DNA from: Streptomyces tuirus
Lineage (GTDB): Bacteria > Actinomycetota > Actinomycetes > Streptomycetales > Streptomycetaceae
Direction of reading: 5' to 3'
Length of the DNA stretch: 64,000 nt
Assembly: GCF_014701095.1 (NCBI RefSeq)
Contig: NZ_AP023439.1
Coordinates: 1,662,001-1,726,000, forward strand
A program made the position numbers and the translations under genes. The notes under the pieces are model-generated. The model had not been told where the DNA came from, did no database searches, and was given only the letters and a program-made list of their open reading frames with translations. Below are positions 41,807-50,444 of the stretch, piece after piece; position 1 is the stretch's first letter; each line of letters begins with the position of its first letter.

Positions 41807-43300
41807 TCAGCTCTGCCCACCGGCCAGCTTCTCGCGCAGCGCGGCAAGCGCCTCGTCCGAGGCCAGCGCGCCGGAGTTGTCCGGGCCCTCGGAGGAGTAC
41901 GAACCGCCACCGGACGCGGCCGGAGCGGCAGCCTCGCCACCCTCGGCAGCGGCCTTCTCGTCCGCCTCGCGGGACTTGATGACCTGCGCCTGGTGCTGCT
42001 CGAAGCGCTGCTGCGCCTCGGCGTACTGGGTCTCCCACGCCTCGCGCTGGGTCTCGTAGCCCTCGAGCCAGTCGTTGGTCTCGGGGTCGAAGCCCTCGGG
42101 GTAGATGTAGTTGCCCTGGTCGTCGTAGGACGCGGCCATGCCGTACAGGGTCGGGTCGAACTCGACCGAGGCCGGGTCGGCACCGAAGGACTCGTTGGCC
42201 TGCTTCAGCGAGAGGCTGATGCGACGGCGCTCGAGGTCGATGTCGATGACCTTGACGAAGATCTCGTCGTTGACCTGGACGACCTGCTCCGGGATCTCCA
42301 CGTGGCGCTCGGCCAGCTCGGAGATGTGGACCAGACCCTCGATGCCCTCGTCCACGCGGACGAACGCACCGAACGGAACCAGCTTCGTGACCTTGCCGGG
42401 CACGACCTGGCCGATCTGGTGGGTGCGGGCGAACTGCTGCCACGGGTCTTCCTGGGTCGCCTTCAGCGACAGGGAGACACGCTCGCGGTCCATGTCGACG
42501 TCGAGGACCTCGACGGTGACTTCCTGGCCGACCTCGACAACCTCGGACGGGTGGTCGATGTGCTTCCAGGAGAGCTCGGAGACGTGGACCAGACCGTCGA
42601 CGCCACCCAGGTCCACGAAGGCACCGAAGTTGACGATCGAGGAGACGACGCCGGAACGGACCTGACCCTTCTGGAGGGTCGTGAGGAACGTCTGGCGGAC
42701 CTCGGACTGGGTCTGCTCCAGCCAGGCACGGCGGGACAGGACCACGTTGTTGCGGTTCTTGTCCAGCTCGATGATCTTGGCCTCGAGCTCCTTGCCCACG
42801 TAGGGCTGGAGGTCGCGGACGCGGCGCATCTCGACCAGGGAGGCCGGGAGGAAGCCACGGAGGCCGATGTCGAGGATGAGACCACCCTTGACGACCTCGA
42901 TGACGGTACCGGTGACGATCCCGTCCTCTTCCTTGATCTTCTCGATGGTGCCCCAGGCACGCTCGTACTGGGCGCGCTTCTTCGAGAGGATCAGGCGGCC
43001 TTCCTTGTCCTCCTTCTGGAGAACAAGGGCCTCGATCTCGTCACCGACGGCGACGACCTCGTTCGGGTCGACGTCGTGCTTGATCGAGAGCTCGCGGCTC
43101 GGGATCACACCTTCGGTCTTGTAACCGATGTCGAGCAGGACCTCGTCCCGGTCGACCTTCACGATGACGCCGTCGACGATGTCGCCGTCGTTGAAGTACT
43201 TGATCGTCTCGTCGATCGCGGCGAGGAAGGCTTCCTCGTTACCGATGTCGTTGACCGCTACCTGCGGGGTGGTGGCGGTGGTCTCGGTGCTGCTCGTCAT
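41807..43300 (-). CDS. rpsA: 30S ribosomal protein S1
   Basis: S1 binds mRNA at the small subunit. The 497-residue protein has four S1 (OB-fold) repeats at about residues 36-105, 123-190, 208-278 and 295-365, instead of six in E. coli, e.g. GDIVDGVIVKVDRDEVLLDIGYKTEGVIP and GQVVPGKVTKLVPFGAFVRVDEGIEGLVHISEL. A long C-terminal extension is Gln/Glu/Ala/Ser-rich. The ATG follows GGGAAAG-type sequence (AGCCCTTTCCCAC upstream). It has its own strong promoter about 195 bases upstream and a perfect terminator hairpin. Codon usage is strongly C-ending, as expected for high expression. Confidence 0.98.
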   Translation of the reverse strand: MTSSTETTATTPQVAVNDIGNEEAFLAAIDETIKYFNDGDIVDGVIVKVDRDEVLLDIGYKTEGVIPSRELSIKHDVDPNEVVAVGDEIEALVLQKEDKEGRLILSKKRAQYERAWGTIEKIKEEDGIVTGTVIEVVKGGLILDIGLRGFLPASLVEMRRVRDLQPYVGKELEAKIIELDKNRNNVVLSRRAWLEQTQSEVRQTFLTTLQKGQVRSGVVSSIVNFGAFVDLGGVDGLVHVSELSWKHIDHPSEVVEVGQEVTVEVLDVDMDRERVSLSLKATQEDPWQQFARTHQIGQVVPGKVTKLVPFGAFVRVDEGIEGLVHISELAERHVEIPEQVVQVNDEIFVKVIDIDLERRRISLSLKQANESFGADPASVEFDPTLYGMAASYDDQGNYIYPEGFDPETNDWLEGYETQREAWETQYAEAQQRFEQHQAQVIKSREADEKAAAEGGEAAAPAASGGGSYSSEGPDNSGALASDEALAALREKLAGGQS

Positions 43301-43495
43301 GTGGGAAAGGGCTCCGGTACGGACATTGAAGTCGTAGGTACTGCTACGCCGGGAGCCCGTTTCGCTCTGCAGAAGCCGGACAGCCAAGGAAGCGCCACTC
43401 AAGAACGGTGACGCCTCGACAACCGAGGGGACATACATACAGATGCGAGCGCAGCCTGCTACGTCTGAGGTGCGCAGGCCCGCAGCGCAACTTGT

Positions 43496-43524
43496 AGCAT
43501 ACGGGGGCAGCCGGGCAGGGTCAA
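43496..43524 (-). promoter_or_regulatory. Vegetative (HrdB-type) rpsA promoter
   Basis: On the minus strand, TTGACC (43524-43519), a 17-base spacer and TATGCT (43501-43496) match the principal-sigma consensus. Transcription would start near 43489, giving an untranslated leader of about 190 bases before the rpsA ATG. The 43301-43615 gap contains only this promoter and leader. Confidence 0.82.
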
Positions 43525-43615
43525 TGCGCGAAGCCGCCCACGCGGGGCGGATCGCCGCATAACCGGCACAAGTCCTGTCGTTCGAGGCCACACAGGCCGA
43601 ACGACGCCCCCTTTT

Positions 43616-44476
43616 GTGCCACCGCCGGGGCCGGCTGGACGGAAGAGTACGACGAGGGAGCCGATCATCCAAGAGTCCGAAGCGTCCGAACCCGAGGCCA
43701 CCCGGCGCGATGCCGATGTCACGGAAAGCTCCCGGGCCAATCGTGGCTGGTGGGACCGCAACGCGGACGAGTACCAGGTCGAGCACGGCACGTTCCTCGG
43801 CGACGACCGCTTCGTGTGGGGCCCCGAGGGACTGGACGAGGTGGAGTCCGAGCTGCTCGGCCCGCCGGAAGAGCTGAAGGGCCGTGACGTCCTGGAGATC
43901 GGGGCCGGCGCCGCCCAGTGCTCGCGCTGGCTGACCGCCCAGGGTGCGCGCCCGGTCGCCCTGGACATCTCGCACCGGCAGCTGCAGCACGCGCTGCGCA
44001 TCGGCGGTTCCTTCCCCCTGGTGTGCGCCGACGCCGGCGCGCTCCCCTTCGCGGACGGCTCCTTCGACCTGGCCTGCTCGGCGTACGGGGCGCTGCCCTT
44101 CGTCGCCGATCCGCGCCTGGTCCTGCGCGAGGTGCGCCGGGTGCTGCGGCCCGGGGGCCGTCTCGTCTTCTCGGTGACGCATCCGATCCGCTGGGCCTTC
44201 CCGGACGAGCCGGGGCCGGAGGGGCTGTCGGTGTCGGGCTCGTACTTCGACCGCACTCCCTATGTCGAGCAGGACGACGAGGGCCGGGCGGTCTACGTCG
44301 AGCACCACCGCACGCTGGGCGACCGCGTCCGCGACGTCGTCGCGTCGGGCTTCCGCCTCGTCGACCTGGTGGAGCCGGAGTGGCCGGCGTGGAACACCTC
44401 CGAGTGGGGCGGCTGGTCCCCGCTGCGCGGGAACCTGATCCCGGGTACGGCGATCTTCGTGTGCGAGCGGGACTGA
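43616..44476 (+). CDS. SAM-dependent class I methyltransferase
   Basis: A 286-residue methyltransferase. After a polar N-terminus it has SSRANRGWWDRNADEYQVEHG, motif I DVLEIGAGAAQCSRWLTAQGA, VALDISHRQLQHALR, ADAGALPFADGSFDLACSAYGALPF and the turn RVLRPGGRLVFSVTHP. This resembles a common actinobacterial family encoded beside rpsA. GTG at 43616 is the only standard in-frame start upstream of the conserved part, but it has no clear ribosome site, so the true start may be further in. It is divergent from rpsA. Confidence 0.86.
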   Translation: MPPPGPAGRKSTTREPIIQESEASEPEATRRDADVTESSRANRGWWDRNADEYQVEHGTFLGDDRFVWGPEGLDEVESELLGPPEELKGRDVLEIGAGAAQCSRWLTAQGARPVALDISHRQLQHALRIGGSFPLVCADAGALPFADGSFDLACSAYGALPFVADPRLVLREVRRVLRPGGRLVFSVTHPIRWAFPDEPGPEGLSVSGSYFDRTPYVEQDDEGRAVYVEHHRTLGDRVRDVVASGFRLVDLVEPEWPAWNTSEWGGWSPLRGNLIPGTAIFVCERD

Positions 44477-44522
44477 CGCACGCGCGCGTGGGACCGCGTC
44501 CCGGGCGTACGACACTGAATGC

Positions 44523-47045
44523 GTGATCCATTACGACGCCCTGGAGTCCCTGCCCGTACGCGGTGCCCTGCCCGCCCTGGACGACGCCCTGGAGGGGCAC
44601 GGCACCGCCGTCCTCGTGGCGCCGCCCGGCACCGGCAAGACGACCCTGGTGCCGCTCGCGCTGGCGGGGCTGCTCGGGGAGGGGACCGGGCGGCGCGTGA
44701 TCGTGGCCGAGCCGCGGCGGATCGCGGCCCGGGCCGCGGCGCGGCGGATGGCGTGGCTGCTGGGCGAGAAGCCCGGCGAGAGCGTCGGCTACACCGTGCG
44801 CGGGGAACGGGTCGTCGGGCGGCACACGCGCGTGGAGGTCGTCACGACCGGTGTGCTGGTGCAGCGGCTGCAACGCGACCAGGAGCTGTCCGGTGCCGAC
44901 GTGGTGGTGCTCGACGAGTGCCACGAGCGGCACCTGGACGCGGACACGGCGGCGGCGTTCCTGTGGGACGTGCGCCAGACCCTGCGTCCGGAGCTGCGGC
45001 TGGTGGCCGCCTCGGCGACGACCGACGCGCAGGGGTGGGCGCGGCTGCTGGGCGGGGCGCCGGTGGTCGAGGCGCGCGGCACGGCCCATCCGGTGGAGGT
45101 CGTGTGGGCGCCGCCGGTGCGGCCCGTACGCCCGCCGCACGGGATGCGGGTCGATCCGGCCCTGCTGACCCATGCGGCGTCCGTGGTGCGGCGGGCGCTG
45201 GCCGAGCGGGACGGGGACGTGCTGTGTTTCCTGCCGGGCGTGGGCGAGATCGCCCGGGTCGCGGGGCAGCTCGGCGGACTCGGTGACGTCGAGGTGCTCC
45301 AGGTGCACGGGCGGGCACCGGCGGCGGTGCAGGACGCGGTGCTGGCCCCCGGGGAGCGGCGGCGGGTCGTGCTGGCCACGTCCGTCGCGGAGTCGTCACT
45401 GACCGTGCCCGGGGTGCGGGTGGTCGTGGACGCCGGGCTGGCGCGTGAGCCGCGGGTGGACCACGCGCGCGGGCTGAGCGCGCTGACGACGGTACGGGCC
45501 TCCCGGGCGGCCGGGCGGCAGCGGGCGGGGCGGGCCGGGCGTGAGGCGCCGGGGGCGGTGTACCGCTGCTGGGCGGAGGCCGAGGACACGCGGCTGCCGC
45601 GGTATCCGTCGCCGGAGATCAAGGTGGCCGACCTGACGGCGTTCGCGTTGCAGGTGGCGTGCTGGGGGGATCCGGACGCGTCCGGACTGGCGCTGCTGGA
45701 CGGGCCGCCGAGCGGGGCCATGGCGGCGGCGCGGGAGGTCCTGACGGCGGTGGGGGCGGTGGACTCCGCGGGGCGCGCCACCGAGCGGGGTGTCGCCCTG
45801 TCCCGGCTGGGACTGCATCCCCGGCTGGGGCGGGCGCTGCTGGACGGGTCCGGCATGGTCGGGGCGGAGCGGGCCGCCGAGGTCATCGCGCTGCTCAGCG
45901 AGGAGGCTCCGCGGGAGTACGGGGACGATCTGTCGGGCGCGTTGCGTCGTGCTCAGCGTGGGGGTGACGCCTACGCGTCGCGGTGGCGCAGTGAGGTGCG
46001 GCGGCTGCGGGCCGTCGTGTCCGGTGTGCCGTACAAGGCCGCGGTTGAGGCCGAGACGCCGGCGGGCCTCTCCGAGGAGCAGCAGGTGGGGCTCATCGCC
46101 GCTCTCGCCTTTCCCGAGCGGGTGGCGAAGGTGGACGGCGGGTCGTATCTCATGGCCTCGGGAACCCGTGCCGAGGTCGGCGCCGGCAGCGCGCTGCACG
46201 GTTCCCCCTGGATCGCCGTCGCCATGGCCGACCGGCCCGTCGGCAGGGGGCACGCGCGCGTGCAGCTCGGGGCGGTCGTCGACGAGGAGACGGCCCGGGT
46301 CGCGGCGGGGGCGCTGCGTGAGGAGCGGGACGAGGTCCGCTGGGACGGCGGGGACGTCGTGGCGCGGCGGGTGGAGCGGCTGGGTGCTGTCGAGGTGGCG
46401 GTGCGGGGGCTCAAGGACGCCGGTCCCGGGCTCGTGCGCGAGGCGTTGCTCGACGGGCTGCGGCGGGAGGGGTTCGGGCTGTTGCGGTGGTCGGCGGAGG
46501 CCGATGCGCTGCGGCAGCGGCTCGCCTTCCTGCGGCTGCACCTCGGTGCGCCCTGGCCGGACGTGTCCGACGAGGCGCTGCACGCGCGCGTGGAGGAGTG
46601 GCTGGAGCCCGAGCTCGGCCGGGCGCGGCGGCGGGCCGATCTGGCGCGGATCGATGCCGGGCAGGCGCTCGCCCGGCTGCTGCCCTGGGCCTCCGGGGAG
46701 GCGGGGCGGCTCGACGAGCTGGCCCCGGAGCGGCTGACCGTGCCGAGCGGGTCGGGGATCCGGATCGACTACTCCCGTCCCGAGCAGCCCGTGCTGGCGG
46801 TGAAGCTGCAGGAGATGTTCGGGCTGCACGAGTCGCCCCGGGTCGCCGGGGTGCCGCTGCTCGCGCACCTGCTGTCCCCGGCCGGGCGGCCGGCCGCCGT
46901 CACCGCCGACCTCGCGTCGTTCTGGCGGGACGGCTACAAGGGCGTGCGGGCGGAGCTGCGGGGGCGGTATCCGAAGCATCCCTGGCCCGAGGACCCGGCG
47001 GCGGCCGAGCCGACCCGGCACACCAACGCGCGGCTCAGGCGCTGA
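44523..47045 (+). CDS. hrpB: ATP-dependent RNA helicase HrpB
   Basis: An 840-residue DEAH-family helicase of the HrpB type. Walker A APPGTGKTT lies at residues 33-41, motif Ia AEPRRIAARAAARR, motif II LDECHERHLDAD, motif III SATTDA, and motif VI RQRAGRAGREAPG. The C-terminal HrpB domain includes VAGVPLLAHLLSPAGRPAAVTADLASFWRDGY and ends RYPKHPWPEDP, the characteristic closing motif. The RNA substrate is unknown in Streptomyces. It starts at GTG and its end overlaps the convergent DUF3068 gene by 11 bases. Confidence 0.96.
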   Translation: MIHYDALESLPVRGALPALDDALEGHGTAVLVAPPGTGKTTLVPLALAGLLGEGTGRRVIVAEPRRIAARAAARRMAWLLGEKPGESVGYTVRGERVVGRHTRVEVVTTGVLVQRLQRDQELSGADVVVLDECHERHLDADTAAAFLWDVRQTLRPELRLVAASATTDAQGWARLLGGAPVVEARGTAHPVEVVWAPPVRPVRPPHGMRVDPALLTHAASVVRRALAERDGDVLCFLPGVGEIARVAGQLGGLGDVEVLQVHGRAPAAVQDAVLAPGERRRVVLATSVAESSLTVPGVRVVVDAGLAREPRVDHARGLSALTTVRASRAAGRQRAGRAGREAPGAVYRCWAEAEDTRLPRYPSPEIKVADLTAFALQVACWGDPDASGLALLDGPPSGAMAAAREVLTAVGAVDSAGRATERGVALSRLGLHPRLGRALLDGSGMVGAERAAEVIALLSEEAPREYGDDLSGALRRAQRGGDAYASRWRSEVRRLRAVVSGVPYKAAVEAETPAGLSEEQQVGLIAALAFPERVAKVDGGSYLMASGTRAEVGAGSALHGSPWIAVAMADRPVGRGHARVQLGAVVDEETARVAAGALREERDEVRWDGGDVVARRVERLGAVEVAVRGLKDAGPGLVREALLDGLRREGFGLLRWSAEADALRQRLAFLRLHLGAPWPDVSDEALHARVEEWLEPELGRARRRADLARIDAGQALARLLPWASGEAGRLDELAPERLTVPSGSGIRIDYSRPEQPVLAVKLQEMFGLHESPRVAGVPLLAHLLSPAGRPAAVTADLASFWRDGYKGVRAELRGRYPKHPWPEDPAAAEPTRHTNARLRR

Positions 47046-48027
47046 CCGACGGCACTTCCTCGGCCGCCGAGGGGGCCTCTCGCGAGGGGCGGCGGCCGCG
47101 GGCCTCCAGGTACAGCGCGAGGGCGAGCAGGAGGACGCCGAGGGTCAGGAAGCCCCACGGCAGGTAGGACGTCAGCAGCGCGATGAGCAGGCGCTGGGAC
47201 GTCACCAGGTCGACGGTGTGCGTGATGTAGTCCTCGCGCATCTTCACGTGGCCGGCGAACGCCGTCACCTTGTCGCGGTCGCCGAGGAGGGTGCCGCCGC
47301 GCAGTTCCTCCTTGTGGATCTCCTCGCCGTACACGGGGGCCCCTGTGAGGGGTTCGACCCAGAATTTGCGGACGGTGGTGTACCAGCGGGTCGTGCCGGT
47401 CCGTTCCACCGCCTCGGGGGTGAGGCCCTCGACGGGCAGGGTCTTCGGGATCTTCACCTCGGTCCAGGGGATGGTCTGCTCGAAGTAGTAGACCTCCAGG
47501 CCGCGGAGGTCCTGGGTGCCCTTGTAGGTGATGGGCGCGGTGATGCGGGCCTGGGCGTCGAAGTACTCGTAGTCCCGTTTGCCGGTCAGGAAGGGCCATT
47601 TGAACTCGATGCCCTGGCGGCGCACCGGGTCGCCGTCGACCATCTCGCCGGTGGCGTGGACGGGTTCCTGGGTGTGGGCGTCGAAGATGTAGCGCTCGGG
47701 GATCCGGGAGACCATCCTGCCGTCGGGCCCGACGACGTAGGACAGGCCGTCCCAGACGACGACGTCCCGGCCGGCCGACTCCTCGATCCGCTCGGAGGCC
47801 TCCACGTCGCCCTTGAGGGTCTGGACGATGGTGACCTTGGAGACCTTCTTGGCCTTCATCGTGCCGTAGTCGAGGAGGGTGGCGTCCTTCGCCTCCAGCA
47901 CCATGTGCTGGTACTGGTTCGCGGGGACCTTGGCGAGGCGGGGGAAGGCGTACCAGCGCAGCAGCGGGGACAGGGCCGCGAAGAACACGGCGAGGGCGAG
48001 CAGGACCAGGCCGGCCTTGCGGCGCAT
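47035..48027 (-). CDS. DUF3068 (PorA-family-like) membrane-anchored protein
   Basis: A 330-residue protein with an N-terminal helix/signal anchor (LVLLALAVFFAALSPLLRWYA), a large extracytoplasmic beta-rich domain (FDAHTQEPVHATGEMVDGDPVRRQGIEFKWPFLTGKRDYEYFD) and a C-terminal helix (LLTSYLPWGFLTLGVLLLALALYLEARG). DUF3068 proteins are common in actinobacteria and some are called PorA-like, but no transport activity is known here. The ATG follows GGAGGGAGG. It lies 26 bases after a tiny membrane-protein gene, likely one operon. Confidence 0.9.
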   Translation of the reverse strand: MRRKAGLVLLALAVFFAALSPLLRWYAFPRLAKVPANQYQHMVLEAKDATLLDYGTMKAKKVSKVTIVQTLKGDVEASERIEESAGRDVVVWDGLSYVVGPDGRMVSRIPERYIFDAHTQEPVHATGEMVDGDPVRRQGIEFKWPFLTGKRDYEYFDAQARITAPITYKGTQDLRGLEVYYFEQTIPWTEVKIPKTLPVEGLTPEAVERTGTTRWYTTVRKFWVEPLTGAPVYGEEIHKEELRGGTLLGDRDKVTAFAGHVKMREDYITHTVDLVTSQRLLIALLTSYLPWGFLTLGVLLLALALYLEARGRRPSREAPSAAEEVPSVSA

Positions 48028-48053
48028 CTCGGCCTCCCTCCCGGGCGGGGCGG

Positions 48054-48188
48054 TCAGGGGTGTGCGGGCACGGTCGTCAGCAGCGGCTCCGGAGATGTCC
48101 CGCCCGAGGGGGAGCCGAGGGCGGTCACCGTCAGGACCAGGGCGAACGCGGCGGCGAGACCGGTGGCGGCGGCGATGAGAGCGCGCAT
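48054..48188 (-). CDS. Tiny single-pass membrane/secreted protein (SPW_0924-like)
   Basis: A 44-residue protein, MRALIAAATGLAAAFALVLT then VTALGSPSGGTSPEPLLTTVPAHP. It consists of one hydrophobic helix or signal anchor and a Ser/Pro/Thr tail. The ATG follows GGGGAGG, and the frame closes at a TGA just before the DUF3068 ribosome site. From memory it matches a small Streptomyces family labelled SPW_0924; function is unknown. Its position suggests it belongs with the DUF3068 protein. Confidence 0.72.
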   Translation of the reverse strand: MRALIAAATGLAAAFALVLTVTALGSPSGGTSPEPLLTTVPAHP

Positions 48189-48290
48189 ACGGAGCCTCCC
48201 CACGGATCATGACGGCCAGAACTGATACACCGTCAGGTTGTTCGGCACCGTAGCAACGCGCGGCGGAGATGAGAACACGTTGCACACACA

Positions 48291-48321
48291 ACGACGCCCC
48301 TCCTTACAAGAGGGGCGTCGT
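48291..48321. terminator. Lytic transglycosylase gene terminator
   Basis: ACGACGCCCCTC and GAGGGGCGTCGT form a perfect 12-bp stem around a 7-base loop (CTTACAA), 16 bases after the end of the transglycosylase gene. It can work on either strand. Confidence 0.93.
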
Positions 48322-48337
48322 CTGTCGTACCTGAGAG

Positions 48338-50086
48338 CTACGCGCTCGGTTCGGCCGACGGGCTGGGCGAGGTCGTCTCGGCCGCCGCGACGGTCAGTTC
48401 GACGGTGAGCGTCGCGCCGCCCACCGTGGTGACGCGGAGCAGGAAGGTGCCGGTCGTGTCGTCCGCGTACAGGTCGGGCAGCTTCAGCAGGCCCTTCGCG
48501 TCCGTCTTGAGACCCGTGAGGGTGCGGACGGTCTTGCCGTCGGCGTCCTTGAAGTAGGGGCCCTTGTCGGTGACGGTCGGGTCGTCCGCCGACTTGATCA
48601 GCGTGGCGGTGGCGGCGACACCGTCGGCGACGGCGCCGTTGTATGTGGCCTTCAGCTCGACCCGGTTGGCGAACGTGCCGCCCGGGGCGCAGGTCAGCGC
48701 GGCGTTACCGGTGCGGGCGAGGGCGTCGGCGGCGCGTTCGGTGACCGTGGCCTTGTAGTCGAGGCCTGGGACGGCGCGGCCCACCACGGTGGCGCGGACG
48801 GTGACGGTCCCGGTCTTCTCCCCCGCCTGCAGGGCGGGCGCCACGGCCACACCGGAGCTGTTGGTGGCGACCGTGGCCACGTCCTCGCCGCCGGTGAAGG
48901 TGGTGTCCGTGTCGCCGACGATCGTGAAGCGGACCCTGACCTTGGCGACGGACTTGCCGGCCTTCGTCTCGGCGCGGGTGCTGATCCGCCGGTCGAACGC
49001 GTCGCCGGCCATGGCGGTGAGCTTGCCGGTTGCCGCGTCCTCCAGGTGATCGACCGTGTCGGTGGGGGTGGGGGGCGTGGTGGGCGGGGTGGACGGTGTG
49101 CCGGGCGGTGTGGTGGGCGGCTTCGGGGTCGTGGTGCCGCCACCGCCGGGCTTCTGGGGTGTCTCGGGCTTCCCGGGCCTGGGGCCGGGCTTGGGCGTCG
49201 AGCCGGCCGGGGTCGTCGCACCCGGGGCGGTGGGCGTGGGGCTCGCGCCCGCGCCGTCGTCGCTGCGGTTGTCGGGGAGCGTGCCGGTGCCGTCCGGGAC
49301 CTCGTGCGTGCCCTTGCGGTAGTACTCCAGCCACCTCATGACGAGGTTCAGGTAGTCCCGGGAGTTGTTGTAGCTGAGGATCGCCCGGTCGAGGTCGCCC
49401 TGCTGGGACAGGTCCCAGTTGTTGCGGCACAGGTAGTGGCCGGCGGCGAGCGCGGCGTCGTAGATGTTGTTGGGGTCCTTCTTGCCGTCGTCGTTGCCGT
49501 CGCGGCCGGCCCAGGCCCACGTGGAGGGGATGAACTGCATGGGGCCGACGGCCTGGTCGTACGAGCTGTTGCCGTCGTACGCGCCGTCGTCGGTGTCCTT
49601 GATGAGGGCGAAGCCGTTGCCGTCGAGCTGGGGGCCCAGGATCTTCTTGATGGTGGTGCCGTGGGCGTCGACGCGGCCGCCACGCGCCTGCCCCGACTCC
49701 ACCCGGCCGATGGCCGCGAGGAGCTGCCAGGGCAGGTTGCAGCCGGGCTTGGCCTCGCGCAGCGCGGTCTCGGCCTTCTTGTAGGCGTCGAGGACGGTCG
49801 CGGGGATGCCGGCTTCCGTCGTGCCCGTGCCGCCGGGGGCGGGGCCCGTGGACGGGGACGGGTTGGGGCTCTTGAGCGGAGGCAGGTCCGTGTAGTACGG
49901 CGAGTTGCCGGTGGCGCTGCCGTCGGAGGCACTCGCTTCGGGGGACGGGGTGGCGTCGGCAGCGGTCTGTCTGCCGTGGTCGTTCACGCCCGGAGCCTGG
50001 GAGGCGGACAGGGCCGCGACCGCTACCGCGGCCACGGCGGTGGTCGCCGCCCCCTTGCGCAGCCTCCTGCCGAATTGCGCCGCCAT
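48338..50086 (-). CDS. Secreted lytic murein transglycosylase with Ig-like C-terminus
   Basis: A 582-residue secreted cell-wall enzyme. Its signal peptide is near residues 1-30 (RKGAATTAVAAVAVAALSASQA). A Ser/Pro linker leads to an SLT/MltB-like domain (about 95-265) with catalytic Glu130 in AAIGRVESGQARGG and VGPMQFIPSTWAWAG, then GHYLCRNNWDLSQQGDLDRAILSYNNS. A long Pro/Thr-rich wall-spanning linker (about 275-345) is followed by beta-rich Ig-like/invasin-type repeats to the C-terminus. It cleaves peptidoglycan glycan strands. Two 15-bp direct repeats lie just upstream. Confidence 0.92.
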   Translation of the reverse strand: MAAQFGRRLRKGAATTAVAAVAVAALSASQAPGVNDHGRQTAADATPSPEASASDGSATGNSPYYTDLPPLKSPNPSPSTGPAPGGTGTTEAGIPATVLDAYKKAETALREAKPGCNLPWQLLAAIGRVESGQARGGRVDAHGTTIKKILGPQLDGNGFALIKDTDDGAYDGNSSYDQAVGPMQFIPSTWAWAGRDGNDDGKKDPNNIYDAALAAGHYLCRNNWDLSQQGDLDRAILSYNNSRDYLNLVMRWLEYYRKGTHEVPDGTGTLPDNRSDDGAGASPTPTAPGATTPAGSTPKPGPRPGKPETPQKPGGGGTTTPKPPTTPPGTPSTPPTTPPTPTDTVDHLEDAATGKLTAMAGDAFDRRISTRAETKAGKSVAKVRVRFTIVGDTDTTFTGGEDVATVATNSSGVAVAPALQAGEKTGTVTVRATVVGRAVPGLDYKATVTERAADALARTGNAALTCAPGGTFANRVELKATYNGAVADGVAATATLIKSADDPTVTDKGPYFKDADGKTVRTLTGLKTDAKGLLKLPDLYADDTTGTFLLRVTTVGGATLTVELTVAAAETTSPSPSAEPSA

Positions 50087-50119
50087 AGAGTGAACCCCTC
50101 CCGTGGACGCCCGCGCGTC

Positions 50120-50151
50120 CGGTCTACGTCTGCAATCGGTCTACGTCTGCA
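50120..50151. repeat. 15-bp direct repeat upstream of the transglycosylase gene
   Basis: CGGTCTACGTCTGCA occurs at 50120-50134 and again at 50137-50151, 17 bases apart, 34 bases upstream of the start codon. Also GAACAGAG appears twice on the minus strand further upstream (about 50205-50235). The 50087-50444 gap contains no gene; I looked for a c-di-AMP (ydaO) riboswitch and could not support one. Confidence 0.7.
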
Positions 50152-50444
50152 GTGTTCGCCCTGTTGTGACGATCCAACCGCCCGAGGGGTTGCCCTCCGA
50201 CGGCCACAACTCTGTTCTCTTGCGTGCTCTGTTCTTTACCGCGGTCGCGTGTTCGACGCGCTCCCCGCGCGGCGACTCTGGCGACCCTACGACAACTTCC
50301 TTTGCTCGGGCACCCGTTCGTGACCGTTTTTCACCGGTTGGTCATGTCCGCTCGTGACGCGGTCGCCCGGGTGGCATCCCGCATACTGGGCCACTGACCA
50401 CCGGGCTCCCGTGCTTGGTGCAACGACCGTCGCGAGGAGCCGAG

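Noticed and set aside
41765..43411. 548-codon plus-strand open frame across rpsA
   Set aside because: Antisense of rpsA, Leu/Asp/Val repeats produced by the complementary codons.
43301..44515. N-terminal extension of rpsA over the neighbouring methyltransferase gene
   Set aside because: The frame is open but lies upstream of a good promoter and ATG, and the extra sequence is antisense to a clear methyltransferase.
50087..50444. c-di-AMP (ydaO) riboswitch before the lytic transglycosylase gene
   Set aside because: Streptomyces cell-wall hydrolase genes often have one, but I could not find the conserved ydaO blocks in this leader.
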